Assembly: GCF_026625125.1 (NCBI RefSeq)
Contig: NZ_CP113097.1
Location: 620,001-684,000 of the forward strand
Direction: 5' to 3'
Length of the DNA stretch: 64,000 bases
Origin: Pseudomonas putida
GTDB taxonomy: Bacteria > Pseudomonadota > Gammaproteobacteria > Pseudomonadales > Pseudomonadaceae
A program made the position numbers and the translations under genes. The first letter of the stretch is position 1; every line of letters begins with the position of its first letter. Below, piece after piece: positions 21,778 through 31,155 of the stretch. Below the pieces are notes generated by a model, which was not told the DNA's origin, made no database searches, and saw nothing but the letters and a program-made list of their open reading frames with translations.

Positions 21778-22122
21778 GTGAGAATTCGGGGACAGATTGG
21801 AGACTGGCCGGTGGACCTGACCATCGAACTGGAGCCCGCGGAGTGGGCGCAGTTGGGGCGGCAGCGTGAGGTGCCTGTGGCGGCCGACGCCACACCGCAG
21901 GCCATGGCGGCAGCGCCGCGCCAGGATGACGGGCAGTTGACGGCCGCGCGCGAGGTGCTTCGTAAGGCGGGGCAGATGAGCGGGCCTGAATTGCTGGACC
22001 GCTTGGAAGGGCTGGCGGGCAGTACGGCGGCGGGTAAGCGGCTGTTGGTGCGGTTGCGCCACAGCAGTGAAGTGAAAGTGGAAAGTGGCGCGGATGCGCC
22101 GGTGTATCACTGGATCGGTTGA
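21778..22122 (+). CDS. Hypothetical protein
   Basis: About 114 aa, no recognised domain. It begins RIRGQIGDWPVDLTIEL, followed by an Ala-rich segment and a C-terminal basic part (GKRLLVRLRHSSEVKVE). No signal peptide or membrane helix. GTG at 21778 is chosen because AAGGA lies 7 bp upstream; ATG at 21745 in the same frame is an alternative giving 11 more residues. Divergent from the zinc operon, with 132 bp between start codons, and convergent with cnoX. Confidence 0.55.
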   Translation: MRIRGQIGDWPVDLTIELEPAEWAQLGRQREVPVAADATPQAMAAAPRQDDGQLTAAREVLRKAGQMSGPELLDRLEGLAGSTAAGKRLLVRLRHSSEVKVESGADAPVYHWIG

Positions 22123-22148
22123 GGCGATTGCCCTGTGCGGCCGCGCAA

Positions 22149-22167
22149 GCGAGGGCATAGCCCTCGC
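22149..22167. terminator. Convergent-gene hairpin
   Basis: GCGAGGGC-ATA-GCCCTCGC is a perfect 8-bp stem between two convergent genes. No U-run; it may act as a bidirectional transcript end. Confidence 0.4.
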
Positions 22168-22179
22168 CTGCTGGGCGAA

Positions 22180-23052
22180 TCAGAACATCGCCGAAGACAG
22201 TCTGCGGCGGTAAACCGCGACCAGCGGATGGTCGCCACCGAGCAAGTCGAACACCTGCAGCATCGCCTTCTGCGGCAAGCCGTTTTCATAGGCGCGGTTA
22301 CGCTGGAACAGTTTCAGCAGGCCATCCAGCGCCGCTTCATACTGCTGGCGTGCCAACTGCTGGATGCACAGTTGGTAGGCCGCCTCATCATCCTGGGGGT
22401 TCTGCGCCAGGCGGCTTTTCAGGTCGGCGACTTCCGGCAGGCTGGCGGCCTGGCGCAGGAAGGTCAGCTGCGCTTTGGCCCCGGCCAGGGCAGCCTTGTG
22501 CTCATCGGTCTTGACCGCGTCCAGCACGACTTGCGCTTCGCCCAGCTCGCCGCGCTCGGCCAGGCAGCGCGCATACAGGATCAGCGCCTCGGCATTGCTG
22601 TTGTCTTCCCCCAGCAGCGCCTGCAGCAGTGCCTCCGCCTCGGCGAAACGGCTTTCGGCGAACAAGGCTTTGGCCTGTTCCAAGGGGGATGCTGCCGGCG
22701 CGGCAGGCATCTGCACATGCGGCTCAAGCATGGCGCGGATCGCCGACTCCGGCTGCGCCCCGGCAAAGCCGTCGACTGGCTGGCCATCCTTGAACAGCAC
22801 CACCGTGGGCAGGCTGCGAATGCCGAACTGGGCAACGACTTGCTGCTCGACGTCGCAGTTGATCTTGGCCAGCAGCAGCTCGCCCTGATAACCCTCGGCG
22901 ATCTTCGCCAGCAGTGGCATCAGCGCCTTGCAGGGCGCGCACCACTCTGCCCAGAAGTCCACGAGGACCGGCTTGTGAAAGGAGTTTTCGATCACCAGTT
23001 GCTGAAAGTTGGCGTCGGTGGCATCGAAGATAAACGGTGTTTCCTGGCTCAT
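22180..23052 (-). CDS. cnoX: CnoX/YbbN thioredoxin-fold co-chaperone
   Basis: 290 aa: a thioredoxin domain (about 1-110) followed by TPR-like helices (about 115-290), the CnoX/YbbN layout. The active site reads WCAPCK, so both cysteines are present, unlike the E. coli protein where the site is degenerate. CnoX proteins protect substrates from oxidation and hand them to GroEL/DnaK; a true redox role is possible here. Cytoplasmic, single gene. Confidence 0.85.
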   Translation of the reverse strand: MSQETPFIFDATDANFQQLVIENSFHKPVLVDFWAEWCAPCKALMPLLAKIAEGYQGELLLAKINCDVEQQVVAQFGIRSLPTVVLFKDGQPVDGFAGAQPESAIRAMLEPHVQMPAAPAASPLEQAKALFAESRFAEAEALLQALLGEDNSNAEALILYARCLAERGELGEAQVVLDAVKTDEHKAALAGAKAQLTFLRQAASLPEVADLKSRLAQNPQDDEAAYQLCIQQLARQQYEAALDGLLKLFQRNRAYENGLPQKAMLQVFDLLGGDHPLVAVYRRRLSSAMF

Positions 23053-23083
23053 CGTGACTCTCGCAAATCCGTGAATGGCACCA

Positions 23084-23743
23084 CTATAAAGGCTCGCGGC
23101 TGGCGTGGTACAGGCTGACCCGGCGGAATTCGTGCGGCTCGGCCAGGTCCGGGAGGGTCAGTGCTTCAAGCACGCCCAGCTGCTGGTAAAGCGGGTGTCT
23201 GAAATCGCGTACTCGGGAGTCTGCCACCAGGGCCTGACGGCCACGGCCGAGGAAGGCATCCAGCAGCGGCAGATTGGCGCGGTCGTAGAGCACATCCGCA
23301 ACCAGAATCAGGTCGAAGCGGTCGTCTTCGGCAAAGAAGTCGTTGCTGTAGCTGAGCTCGACCCCGTTCAGCTCGGCATTGGCGCGGCTGGCATCGAGTG
23401 CCAGCGGGTCGAGATCGCAGGCCACCACTTCCGATGCGCCGGCGCGCGCCGCGGCAATGCCGGCGATACCGGAACCGGCGCCGAAGTCCAGCACGCGCTT
23501 GCCGGCCACCCACTGCGGGTGCGCTGCCAGGTAACGGGCCATGGCCAGGCCGCTGGCCCAGCAAAAGCTCCAGTACGGTGGGTCTTCGAGAATGCGCCGG
23601 GTTTCTTCGCTGCTGAAGGCGCGGTCCATGTTCTGATCGTCGATCAACCAGAGTTTGAGCGCGCACCCCGGCAGTTCAGTGACGACCAGCCGCGCTTCGC
23701 CGATCAGGCCGCTGAGGGCCTGTTGCAGGGCAAGCGGCGCCAC
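23084..23743 (-). CDS. Class I SAM-dependent methyltransferase (protein-lysine type)
   Basis: 219 aa. The SAM-binding motif [15 protein letters not shown] lies near residue 82, followed by the acidic ACDLDPLAL and NDFFAED motifs. The [15 protein letters not shown] segment resembles ETF-beta/PrmA-like protein lysine methyltransferases. GTG start follows directly on the stop of the upstream ybaY-like gene, so the pair is co-transcribed. Substrate not determinable. Confidence 0.75.
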   Translation of the reverse strand: MAPLALQQALSGLIGEARLVVTELPGCALKLWLIDDQNMDRAFSSEETRRILEDPPYWSFCWASGLAMARYLAAHPQWVAGKRVLDFGAGSGIAGIAAARAGASEVVACDLDPLALDASRANAELNGVELSYSNDFFAEDDRFDLILVADVLYDRANLPLLDAFLGRGRQALVADSRVRDFRHPLYQQLGVLEALTLPDLAEPHEFRRVSLYHASREPL

Positions 23744-24196
23744 CTAAGGCGCCTTTTTGAAGCGCAGCGGGCCAGTGGCCTGAGTCTGGGCCTGGGTGAT
23801 GCGCACGGGCGGCAGGTGCATGATCAGTTGGCCCGATTGGCTGGCGCGCCCACGCAGCTCGACCCGACCGCCGGCCGGGAAGACCTCGGGGTTGAAGCGC
23901 AGGCGGTAGGGCAGCGCCTGGCCGGTGCCGGTCAGGGTACTGCTGGCCAGAAGCTGTTGCGGGCGGTCGCGCTCGTCGATGACCAGCAAGGCCAGTTCCA
24001 CGTCGGCACCGCGGGGGATTTCCAGCAAGGTACCGCTCAGTTCGCGTTGATAGGCGGGCAGCGGGCCCAGCGGTTCAGCCTTTTTCGCCACCTTGGCGGG
24101 CGCAGGTGCCGGGGCTGGCTCGGTCTTCGGCCGGTCGCTGCCACAGGCGGCGAGCAGGGCGGCGCAGCCCAGCACGACGAGCGCTCGATAATGCAT
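23744..24196 (-). CDS. YbaY family lipoprotein
   Basis: 150 aa. Signal peptide with lipobox LLAAC (Cys near residue 18), a short Ala/Pro/Lys linker, then a YbaY domain (SGTLLEIPRGADVELALLV). Outer- or inner-membrane-anchored lipoprotein of unknown function. The longer frame to 24655 reads antisense into nrdR and is rejected; ATG at 24196 begins a clear signal peptide. Confidence 0.8.
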   Translation of the reverse strand: MHYRALVVLGCAALLAACGSDRPKTEPAPAPAPAKVAKKAEPLGPLPAYQRELSGTLLEIPRGADVELALLVIDERDRPQQLLASSTLTGTGQALPYRLRFNPEVFPAGGRVELRGRASQSGQLIMHLPPVRITQAQTQATGPLRFKKAP

Positions 24197-24245
24197 GGGG
24201 TAATCCTTCAGGGGCAGATTTACCTTGGATGTTAACCCCTTTGGC

Positions 24246-24273
24246 TTGTCTTGCCAGTGGGATGCGCTACCAT
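24246..24273 (+). promoter_or_regulatory. Candidate sigma-70 promoter of nrdR-rib operon
   Basis: TTGTCT and TACCAT are separated by 16 bp, 30 bp upstream of the nrdR start codon. Confidence 0.45.
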
Positions 24274-24302
24274 GGCCCTCCCTTTTTTTGTTGCCTGCCA
24301 CC

Positions 24303-24767
24303 ATGCACTGTCCCTTTTGCGGTGCCAACGACACCAAGGTCATCGACTCGCGCCTGGTCGCCGAGGGCGAACAAGTGCGCCGCCGTCGCGAATGCGTGGC
24401 CTGCGGCGAGCGTTTCACCACCTTCGAAACCGCCGAGTTGGTATTGCCCCGGCTGATCAAGCAGGACGGCACGCGCCAGCCTTTCGACGAAGAAAAGCTG
24501 CGTGCCGGCATGCAGCGTGCGTTGGAGAAGCGCCCGGTCAGCGTCGAACGCCTCGAGGCGGCCCTGGCGCATATCAAGAGCCGCCTGCGCGCTACGGGTG
24601 AGCGCGAAGTCAAGTCGCTGGTGGTGGGTGAGCTGGTGATGGCCGAATTGCGCAAGCTCGATGAAGTGGCCTACATCCGCTTCGCTTCGGTATACCGGCG
24701 CTTCCAGGACCTCGATGAGTTCCGTGAAGAAATCGACCGCCTGGCCCGCGAGCCGGCTAAAGAGTGA
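24303..24767 (+). CDS. nrdR: Transcriptional repressor NrdR
   Basis: 154 aa. A zinc ribbon (MHCPFC at residues 1-6 and CVACGERF near 31) is followed by an ATP-cone domain (about 49-139). NrdR senses ATP/dATP and represses ribonucleotide reductase genes. ATG at 24303 is fixed by the conserved MHCPFC start. First gene of the rib operon; the ribD start is within 2-4 bp of its stop. Confidence 0.95.
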   Translation: MHCPFCGANDTKVIDSRLVAEGEQVRRRRECVACGERFTTFETAELVLPRLIKQDGTRQPFDEEKLRAGMQRALEKRPVSVERLEAALAHIKSRLRATGEREVKSLVVGELVMAELRKLDEVAYIRFASVYRRFQDLDEFREEIDRLAREPAKE

Positions 24768-24769
24768 GC

Positions 24770-25900
24770 ATGCCGAGCCAGACCGCGATCCTCGACGCCC
24801 ATTACATGGCCCGTGCCCTGGAGCTTGCCCGCAAGGGCATCTACACCACGCACCCCAACCCGCGTGTGGGTTGTGTGATCGTCCGTGACGGTGAAGTGGT
24901 GGGTGAGGGGTGGCATGTGCGTGCCGGTGAACCCCATGCCGAAGTGCATGCCCTGCGCCAGGCCGGTGAGCGTGCCCGCGGTGCCTGTGCATACGTGACG
25001 CTGGAGCCGTGCAGCCACCATGGCCGAACCCCACCGTGCGCCGAGGCGCTGGTACAGGCAGGTGTGGCGCGGGTGGTGGCAGCCATGCAGGACCCCAACC
25101 CGCAAGTCGCCGGGCAGGGCCTGCGCCGCCTGGCCGACGCAGGCATCGAAGTCGCCAGCGGCGTGCTCGAAGCCCAGGCCCGTGCCCTGAACCCTGGTTT
25201 CCTCAAGCGCATGGAGCACGGCTTGCCGTTCGTGCGGGCCAAGCTGGCCATGAGCCTGGATGGCCGCACCGCCATGGCCAGCGGCGAAAGCCAATGGATC
25301 ACCGGGCCTGCCGCCCGCTCTGCGGTGCAGCGCCTGCGCGCCCGTGCCAGTGTGGTGCTGACCAGCGCCGCCAGCGTGCTGGCCGACAACGCACGGATGA
25401 CTGTGCGCGCTGCCGAGCTTGGCCTGGACCCCGACACCACCGCGCTGGCGCTCAGCCGCCCCCCCTTGCGCGTACTGATCGATGGCCGCCTGCGCCTGCC
25501 ACTGGACGCGCCGTTCTTCCAGGCCGGCCCTGCGCTGGTGGTAACCGCCCTGGGCGACGACCCGCGTTACGCCCAGGCGGGCCATGAGCTGCTCAGCCTG
25601 CCGGGCAGCAATGGCCAGGTCGACCTGCTCGCCTTAATGCAAACGCTGGCTGCGCGGGGCGTCAACGACATCCTGCTGGAAGCTGGCCCTGGCCTGGTCG
25701 GCGCTTTTGCCCAACGTGGCCTGATCGACGAGTACCAGCTGTTCGTCGCCGGCACTTTCCTTGGCTCCCAGGCCCGCCCGCTGCTGGACTGGCCCTTGTC
25801 GAAGATGAGCGAAGCGCCACGGCTGAAAATCACCGAAATGCGTGCAGTGGGCGATGACTGGCGGGTCACGGCCATCCCTCTGCCGGCCCCCGGCGTATAA
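24770..25900 (+). CDS. ribD: Bifunctional riboflavin deaminase/reductase RibD
   Basis: 376 aa. The N-terminal deaminase has HAEVHAL and PCSHHGRTPPC (zinc-binding His/Cys). The C-terminal reductase starts around residue 150 (VRAKLAMSLDGRTA). It converts the GTP-cyclohydrolase product to the ribitylamino-uracil phosphate. ATG at 24770 is chosen; GTG at 24764 overlapping the nrdR stop is possible and adds two residues. Confidence 0.95.
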   Translation: MPSQTAILDAHYMARALELARKGIYTTHPNPRVGCVIVRDGEVVGEGWHVRAGEPHAEVHALRQAGERARGACAYVTLEPCSHHGRTPPCAEALVQAGVARVVAAMQDPNPQVAGQGLRRLADAGIEVASGVLEAQARALNPGFLKRMEHGLPFVRAKLAMSLDGRTAMASGESQWITGPAARSAVQRLRARASVVLTSAASVLADNARMTVRAAELGLDPDTTALALSRPPLRVLIDGRLRLPLDAPFFQAGPALVVTALGDDPRYAQAGHELLSLPGSNGQVDLLALMQTLAARGVNDILLEAGPGLVGAFAQRGLIDEYQLFVAGTFLGSQARPLLDWPLSKMSEAPRLKITEMRAVGDDWRVTAIPLPAPGV

Positions 25901-25942
25901 TGCCGGGCTTGCCCCGCGCAACCCGTTTTTGAGGAAGACCCC

Positions 25943-26608
25943 ATGTTCACCGGCATCATCGAATCCATCGGCACCATCCGCAGCCTGACCCCAAAGGGCG
26001 GTGACGTGCGCGTCTACGTCGAGACCGGCAAGCTCGACCTGGGTGACGTCAAGCTCGGCGACAGCATCGCCGTCAACGGTGTGTGCCTGACCGCCGTTGA
26101 GCTGCCAGGTGATGGTTTCTGGGCCGACGTCAGCGTCGAGACCCTCAAGCGCACCGCTTTCATCGACCTCAAGCGTGGCAGCAAGGTCAACCTGGAGAAG
26201 GCCCTGACCCCGACCACCCGCCTGGGCGGCCACCTGGTCAGCGGCCACGTCGACGGTGTCGGTGAAATCATCTCGCGCAGCGATAGCGCTCGCGCCATCC
26301 AGTTCCGCGTGCGTGCACCCAAGGAACTGGCCAAGTACATCGCCCACAAGGGTTCGATCACCGTCGACGGCACCAGCCTGACGGTCAACGAGGTCAATGG
26401 CGCCGAGTTCGAGCTGACCATCGTCCCGCACACCCTGTCCGAAACCATCATGGCCGACTACCGCGCAGGGCGTCGGGTAAACCTTGAGGTCGATTTGCTG
26501 GCCCGTTACCTGGAGCGCTTGCTGCTGGGCGACAAGGCTGCCGAACCGAGCAAGGGCAGTGGCATTACCGAAAGCTTCCTGGCCGCCAACGGCTTCTTGA
26601 AATCCTGA
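25943..26608 (+). CDS. ribE: Riboflavin synthase alpha chain
   Basis: 221 aa with the canonical MFTGIIE start and two repeated lumazine-binding domains (NGVCLTAVE in the first, DGTSLTVNEV in the second). It dismutates two dimethyl-ribityllumazines to riboflavin. A GAGGAAGACC ribosome binding site precedes the ATG. 18 bp before ribBX. Confidence 0.95.
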   Translation: MFTGIIESIGTIRSLTPKGGDVRVYVETGKLDLGDVKLGDSIAVNGVCLTAVELPGDGFWADVSVETLKRTAFIDLKRGSKVNLEKALTPTTRLGGHLVSGHVDGVGEIISRSDSARAIQFRVRAPKELAKYIAHKGSITVDGTSLTVNEVNGAEFELTIVPHTLSETIMADYRAGRRVNLEVDLLARYLERLLLGDKAAEPSKGSGITESFLAANGFLKS

Positions 26609-26626
26609 TTGAGAAGGGGGTGCCGC

Positions 26627-27718
26627 GTGGCGCTCAACAGCATCGAAGAACTGGTCGAAGACATCCGCCAGGGCAAAATGGTCATCCTCATGGATGACGA
26701 AGACCGTGAAAACGAAGGCGACATCATCATGGCGGCCGAGTGCTGCCTGCCTGAGCACATCAACTTCATGGCCAAGCACGCCCGTGGCCTGATCTGCATG
26801 CCGATGACCCGCGAACGTTGCGAAACGCTCAAGCTGCCGCTGATGGCGCCGCGCAACGGTTCAGGCTTCGGTACCAAGTTCACCGTTTCGATCGAAGCGG
26901 CCGAAGGCGTTACCACCGGCATCTCGGCGGCCGACCGCGCGCGCACCGTGCAGGCCGCAGCCGCCAAGGATGCCAAGGCCGAAGACATCGTCAGCCCGGG
27001 CCACATTTTCCCGCTGATGGCGCAGCCTGGCGGTACCCTGGCAAGGGCCGGCCACACCGAGGCCGCCTGCGACCTGGCACGCATGGCCGGCTTCGAGCCT
27101 AGCGGCGTGATCTGTGAGGTGATGAACGATGACGGCACCATGTCGCGTCGCGCCGAGCTCGAAGTGTTCGCCGCCGAGCATGGCTTGAAGATCGGCACCA
27201 TCGCTGACCTGATCCACTACCGCATGATCCACGAGCGCACCGTGCAGCGCGTTTCCGAGCAGCTGATCGAAAGTGAGCTGGGTGAGTTCAACCTGGTCAC
27301 CTACCGCGACGCAGTGGAAGGCGATGTGCACATGGCCCTGACCCTGGGCAAGGTCTGCGCCGAAGAACCGACCCTGGTGCGTGTGCACAACATGGACCCG
27401 CTGCGCGACCTGCTGCTGGTCAAGCAGCCTGGCCGCTGGAGCCTTCGCGCCGCCATGGCCGCAGTTGCCGAGGCCGGCAGCGGCGTGGTGCTGTTGCTGG
27501 GCCACCCCCTGGATGGCGACGTGCTGCTGGCGCATATCCGCGAAAGCGCAGGCGATGCACCGACCAAGGCACCGACCACCTACAGCACCGTGGGTGCCGG
27601 TTCGCAGATCCTGCGTGACCTTGGCGTGCGCAAGATGCGCCTGATGAGTTCGCCGATGAAATTCAATGCGATATCCGGATTCGATCTGGAAGTTGTAGAA
27701 TACGTGCCCTCCGAGTGA
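26627..27718 (+). CDS. ribB: 3,4-DHBP synthase fused to a degenerate GTP cyclohydrolase II domain (RibBX)
   Basis: 363 aa. The N-terminal DHBP-synthase domain is intact ([12 protein letters not shown] near 24-35, [22 protein letters not shown]). The C-terminal half (about 205-363) aligns in position with GTP cyclohydrolase II but lacks the zinc triad C-x10-C-x-C; the corresponding stretch reads [17 protein letters not shown]. So only ribulose-5-phosphate to DHBP activity is expected, as described for RibBX-type proteins, while GTP opening is left to the separate ribA at 31156. GTG at 26627 has a GAGAAGGGGG ribosome binding site. Confidence 0.88.
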   Translation: MALNSIEELVEDIRQGKMVILMDDEDRENEGDIIMAAECCLPEHINFMAKHARGLICMPMTRERCETLKLPLMAPRNGSGFGTKFTVSIEAAEGVTTGISAADRARTVQAAAAKDAKAEDIVSPGHIFPLMAQPGGTLARAGHTEAACDLARMAGFEPSGVICEVMNDDGTMSRRAELEVFAAEHGLKIGTIADLIHYRMIHERTVQRVSEQLIESELGEFNLVTYRDAVEGDVHMALTLGKVCAEEPTLVRVHNMDPLRDLLLVKQPGRWSLRAAMAAVAEAGSGVVLLLGHPLDGDVLLAHIRESAGDAPTKAPTTYSTVGAGSQILRDLGVRKMRLMSSPMKFNAISGFDLEVVEYVPSE

Positions 27719-27809
27719 CTTGAGGCGGCGCCTGCGCCCTCACGCTCGAGTCCAAACCCTCCCGAGGCCGCCAGTGCGCGGCCTCGCTCTTGAAGATGAG
27801 AACATCGGA

Positions 27810-28286
27810 ATGACCCTGAAGACCATCGAAGGTACCTTCATTGCCCCCAAAGGTCGCTATGCTTTGGTGGTTGGCCGCTTCAACAGCTTCGTCGTAGAAA
27901 GCCTGGTAAGCGGTGCCGTTGATGCCCTGGTACGCCACGGTGTCAGCGAAAGCGACATCACCATCATTCGTGCCCCTGGCGCGTTCGAAATCCCGCTGGT
28001 TGCCCAGAAGGTCGCCCAGCAAGGTGAATACGACGCGATCATCGCCCTGGGTGCAGTGATCCGTGGCGGTACCCCGCACTTCGAATACGTGGCGGGCGAA
28101 TGCACCAAGGGCCTGGCCCAGGTGTCCATGGAGTTCGGTGTGCCGGTGGCCTTCGGTGTCCTGACCGTCGACTCCATCGAGCAAGCCATCGAGCGTTCCG
28201 GCACCAAGGCCGGTAACAAAGGTGCTGAAGCTGCCCTGTCCGCTCTGGAAATGGTCAGCCTGCTGGCGCAGTTGGAGGCCAAGTGA
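27810..28286 (+). CDS. ribH: 6,7-dimethyl-8-ribityllumazine synthase
   Basis: 158 aa, normal length. GRFN near residue 22, the PGAFEIPL segment, and the [14 protein letters not shown] loop with the catalytic His are conserved. It condenses DHBP with the ribitylamino-uracil. The nusB start overlaps its stop by 4 bp. Confidence 0.95.
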   Translation: MTLKTIEGTFIAPKGRYALVVGRFNSFVVESLVSGAVDALVRHGVSESDITIIRAPGAFEIPLVAQKVAQQGEYDAIIALGAVIRGGTPHFEYVAGECTKGLAQVSMEFGVPVAFGVLTVDSIEQAIERSGTKAGNKGAEAALSALEMVSLLAQLEAK

Positions 28287-28783
28287 TTAGCGACGAAAGC
28301 GATCGTTTCAACCCGCGCGATCCCAAACCTGCGGATGCCGGCAAGCCATCGAAGAGCGCCAAGCGCCGCGAAGCCCGCAAGCTCGCGACCCAGGCCCTGT
28401 ACCAATGGCACATGGCTCAGCATTCGCTGAACGAGATCGAAGCGCAGTTCCGGGTCGATAACGATTTTACCGATGTCGATGGCGCCTATTTCCGCGAGAT
28501 CCTGCATGGGGTCCCGGCAATCAAGAGCGAAATCGACAGCGCGCTGAAACCGTGCATGGACATCGCCCTGGAAGAGCTCGACCCGGTCGAACTGGCCGTG
28601 TTGCGCCTGTCCACCTGGGAGTTCATCAAGCGCGTCGATGTACCGTATCGCGTGGTGATCAACGAAGGCGTAGAGCTGGCCAAGGTCTTCGGCGCCACTG
28701 ACGGTCACAAGTTCGTCAACGGCGTGCTGGACAAGCTGGCACCTTCGCTGCGCGAAGCAGAAGTCAAGGCGAACAAGCGCTGA
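28283..28783 (+). CDS. nusB: Transcription antitermination factor NusB
   Basis: 166 aa all-helical RNA-binding protein. The core starts at [18 protein letters not shown] (about residues 29-46) after a charged N-terminal extension; the C-terminal [11 protein letters not shown] is typical. Functions with NusE/S10 at boxA of rRNA operons. GTG start overlaps the ribH stop (GTGA). Confidence 0.93.
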   Translation: MISDESDRFNPRDPKPADAGKPSKSAKRREARKLATQALYQWHMAQHSLNEIEAQFRVDNDFTDVDGAYFREILHGVPAIKSEIDSALKPCMDIALEELDPVELAVLRLSTWEFIKRVDVPYRVVINEGVELAKVFGATDGHKFVNGVLDKLAPSLREAEVKANKR

Positions 28784-28801
28784 TCCTGGCGCTGTCGAGC
28801 C

Positions 28802-29761
28802 ATGGGTGAGTTCGAGCTGATCAACCATTACTTCGCCGCCGCGCCCTGTGCGCAGGGCGGTGAGGGCGTGGCACTGGGTATTGGCGACGACTGCGCCTTG
28901 CTCGAGCTTGCCTCGGGCGAGCAGTTGGCGGTGTCTACCGACACCCTGGTTGCCGGGGTGCACTTCCCGACGGTCTGTGACCCGCGTCTGCTCGGCCAGC
29001 GCTCACTGGCCGTGGCGGCCAGCGACCTTGCAGCCATGGGCGCCAATGCCATCGGCTTCACCCTTGCCCTCACCCTGCCCGACGTCGGCCCCGACTGGCT
29101 TGCCGCCTTTGCCGACGGGCTCAGCCGCATGGCCCAGCGTTGCCGCATGAGCCTGATCGGTGGCGACACCACGCGCGGCCCTTTGAGCATCACCGTCACG
29201 GTTTTCGGCAGCGTCCCGGCTGGGCAGGCCCTGTGCCGCAGCGGTGCCCGGCCGGGTGACCTGCTGTGTGTGGGTGGCGTGCTGGGCAAGGCAGCCGGTG
29301 CGCTACCGTTGGTGCTGGGCGAGCGAGAGGCCCCTGCCGAGCAGAGCGAGCCCCTGCTGGCCCACTACTGGTCGCCGCTGCCTCAATTGGGCCTGGGCCG
29401 TCGCTTGCGCGGGCGAGCGACGGCGGCGCTGGATATTTCCGACGGCCTGCTCGCCGATTGTGGGCATATCGCCAAGGCCTCCGGCGTCGCCCTCGAGGTG
29501 AACCTGGCGCAGGTGCCAGTGTCTCCTGCACTAGAGGCCTTTCTCGGGCACGATGCGGCGGTGCAGGCGGCGCTCACCGGTGGCGACGACTACGTATTGG
29601 CGTTCACCCTGCCGCCTGAGGCGCTTTCGTCCCTGGCGGACGCTGGCATACATGTCATCGGCCGGGTGCTCCAAGGGCAGGGTGTCACCCTGCGTGACCG
29701 CCAAGGCCAGGACATCACCCCCGTACAGCGGGGCTATCAACACTTTAGGGAGACACCGTGA
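28802..29761 (+). CDS. thiL: Thiamine-monophosphate kinase
   Basis: 319 aa AIR-synthase-fold kinase. GIGDDCALLE near residue 24 and VSTDTLVAGVHF near 44 bind Mg-ATP; GGDTTRGPLSIT and ALDISDGLLADCGH are typical ThiL motifs. It phosphorylates thiamine phosphate to the diphosphate cofactor. Its stop overlaps the pgpA GTG by 4 bp. Confidence 0.94.
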   Translation: MGEFELINHYFAAAPCAQGGEGVALGIGDDCALLELASGEQLAVSTDTLVAGVHFPTVCDPRLLGQRSLAVAASDLAAMGANAIGFTLALTLPDVGPDWLAAFADGLSRMAQRCRMSLIGGDTTRGPLSITVTVFGSVPAGQALCRSGARPGDLLCVGGVLGKAAGALPLVLGEREAPAEQSEPLLAHYWSPLPQLGLGRRLRGRATAALDISDGLLADCGHIAKASGVALEVNLAQVPVSPALEAFLGHDAAVQAALTGGDDYVLAFTLPPEALSSLADAGIHVIGRVLQGQGVTLRDRQGQDITPVQRGYQHFRETP

Positions 29762-30261
29762 CCGACCACCCCAACCAGGTGCCTGCGGAGTTCGTTCCGC
29801 CCTCGGTCTGGCGCAACCCATGGCACTTCATCGCGTTCGGCTTCGGTTCGGGCACGCTGCCCAAGGCGCCCGGTACCTGGGGCTCGATGGTGGCCATTCC
29901 GTTCATCCCTCTGTGGCAGATGCTGCCCGATTGGGGGTACTGGCTGCTGCTGGGCATCACCATGCTGTTCGGTTTCTGGCTGTGCGGTAAAGTCGCCAAT
30001 GACTTGCGCGTGCACGACCATGAAGGCATTGTCTGGGATGAAATGGTCGGCATGTGGATTACCCTCTGGCTGGTGCCGGAAGGGTGGCAGTGGATTCTGG
30101 CGGGGTTCCTGATGTTCCGCTTCTTCGACATCCTCAAGCCATGGCCGATTCGCTGGATCGACCGCCATGTGCACGGCGGTGTCGGCATCATGCTCGATGA
30201 TGTCCTGGCTGGGGCGTTCGCCTGGTTGGGTATGCAGGTTCTGGTGTGGGCGGTTGGCTGA
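29758..30261 (+). CDS. pgpA: Phosphatidylglycerophosphatase A
   Basis: 167 aa inner-membrane protein. The GFGSGTLPKAPGTWGS segment and the acidic DEMVGMW and FRFFDILKPWP motifs are PgpA signatures. It removes phosphate from phosphatidylglycerophosphate. GTG start coupled to thiL; last gene of the nrdR-rib-nusB-thiL operon. Confidence 0.94.
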   Translation: MTDHPNQVPAEFVPPSVWRNPWHFIAFGFGSGTLPKAPGTWGSMVAIPFIPLWQMLPDWGYWLLLGITMLFGFWLCGKVANDLRVHDHEGIVWDEMVGMWITLWLVPEGWQWILAGFLMFRFFDILKPWPIRWIDRHVHGGVGIMLDDVLAGAFAWLGMQVLVWAVG

Positions 30262-30277
30262 GACAGGGAGCGCTTTT

Positions 30278-31021
30278 ATGGCCATTCGGACTGTGCTGCT
30301 GGCAATACTGCTCTGCTGTGCCCATGGGGCGCTGGCAGCCGAAGGCGTCCCGAAACAGGTCCATCTGGTCAGTGAAGAGTGGCTGGATTACACCAATGCC
30401 GATGGTACCGGCGTGGCCTGGGATGTCTTGCGCAAGGTGTTCGAGCCTGCTGGCGTCAAGGTCGTGGCAAAAAGTGCCCCTTACAGCCGGGCCGTCGGGC
30501 TGGTCAAACGCGGCGAGGCCGATGCCTGGGTCGGTTCCTACAAGGATGAGAACGAGGATAACCTCTACCCGCGCTGGCACTTCGACATGGACCACATCTA
30601 TGCGCTGGGGCTTGCCAGCAAGCCGGTGCCGACCTTGGACACCGTGGGTCAGTATCGCCTGGCCTGGGTGCGTGGCTACGACTACGGCAGCTACCTGCCG
30701 AACGTGAAGGAGGCGCGTGAGATCCAGCGGCGCGAAGGCATCCTGCCAATGCTTGAGCATGATCGCGTGGACTTCTACATCGATGCGCTGACCGAGGTTG
30801 ACTACGTCCTTGGCCAAACCTCCCAGCCAGAGCGGTTCCGTCGCACCCATGTCGCCGAACTGCCGTTGTACCTGGCCTTTGCCCGCAACGAACACGGCAA
30901 GGCCCTGAGTGAGCTGTTCGACCGACGCATGGCTGAACTGGTACGCAGCGGCGAGTTGAAGCCTATCTTCCAGCACTGGAAGCAGCCGTATCCCTTCACT
31001 GCCGACAGCAAGCCCCAATAG
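30278..31021 (+). CDS. Exported substrate-binding-like protein (SBP_bac_3 type)
   Basis: 247 aa. Signal peptide ending ALAAEG (about residue 21), then a fold resembling polar amino-acid binding proteins (SAPYSRAVGLVKRGEADAWVGSY). No transporter genes adjoin it, so it may be an orphan sensor or scavenging protein. 16 bp after pgpA on the same strand. ATG at 30278 is fixed by the signal peptide; the longer frame overlaps pgpA. Confidence 0.75.
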   Translation: MAIRTVLLAILLCCAHGALAAEGVPKQVHLVSEEWLDYTNADGTGVAWDVLRKVFEPAGVKVVAKSAPYSRAVGLVKRGEADAWVGSYKDENEDNLYPRWHFDMDHIYALGLASKPVPTLDTVGQYRLAWVRGYDYGSYLPNVKEAREIQRREGILPMLEHDRVDFYIDALTEVDYVLGQTSQPERFRRTHVAELPLYLAFARNEHGKALSELFDRRMAELVRSGELKPIFQHWKQPYPFTADSKPQ

Positions 31022-31107
31022 CACCCAAGGCTGTCGCAGGCTAACCGAATATCGAACTTTTCGATCTTAACCCACGGTATTCAGCCAGCGCACAGGCGCT
31101 GACCTGC

Positions 31108-31116
31108 TGATACAAT
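31108..31116 (+). promoter_or_regulatory. Candidate extended -10 promoter of ribA
   Basis: TGATACAAT is an extended -10 (TGn plus TACAAT) 40 bp before the ribA start codon; the -35 is poor. Confidence 0.4.
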
Positions 31117-31155
31117 CGCTTCACGAGAATTTTCCTACTTATCCAGGAGCACAAC

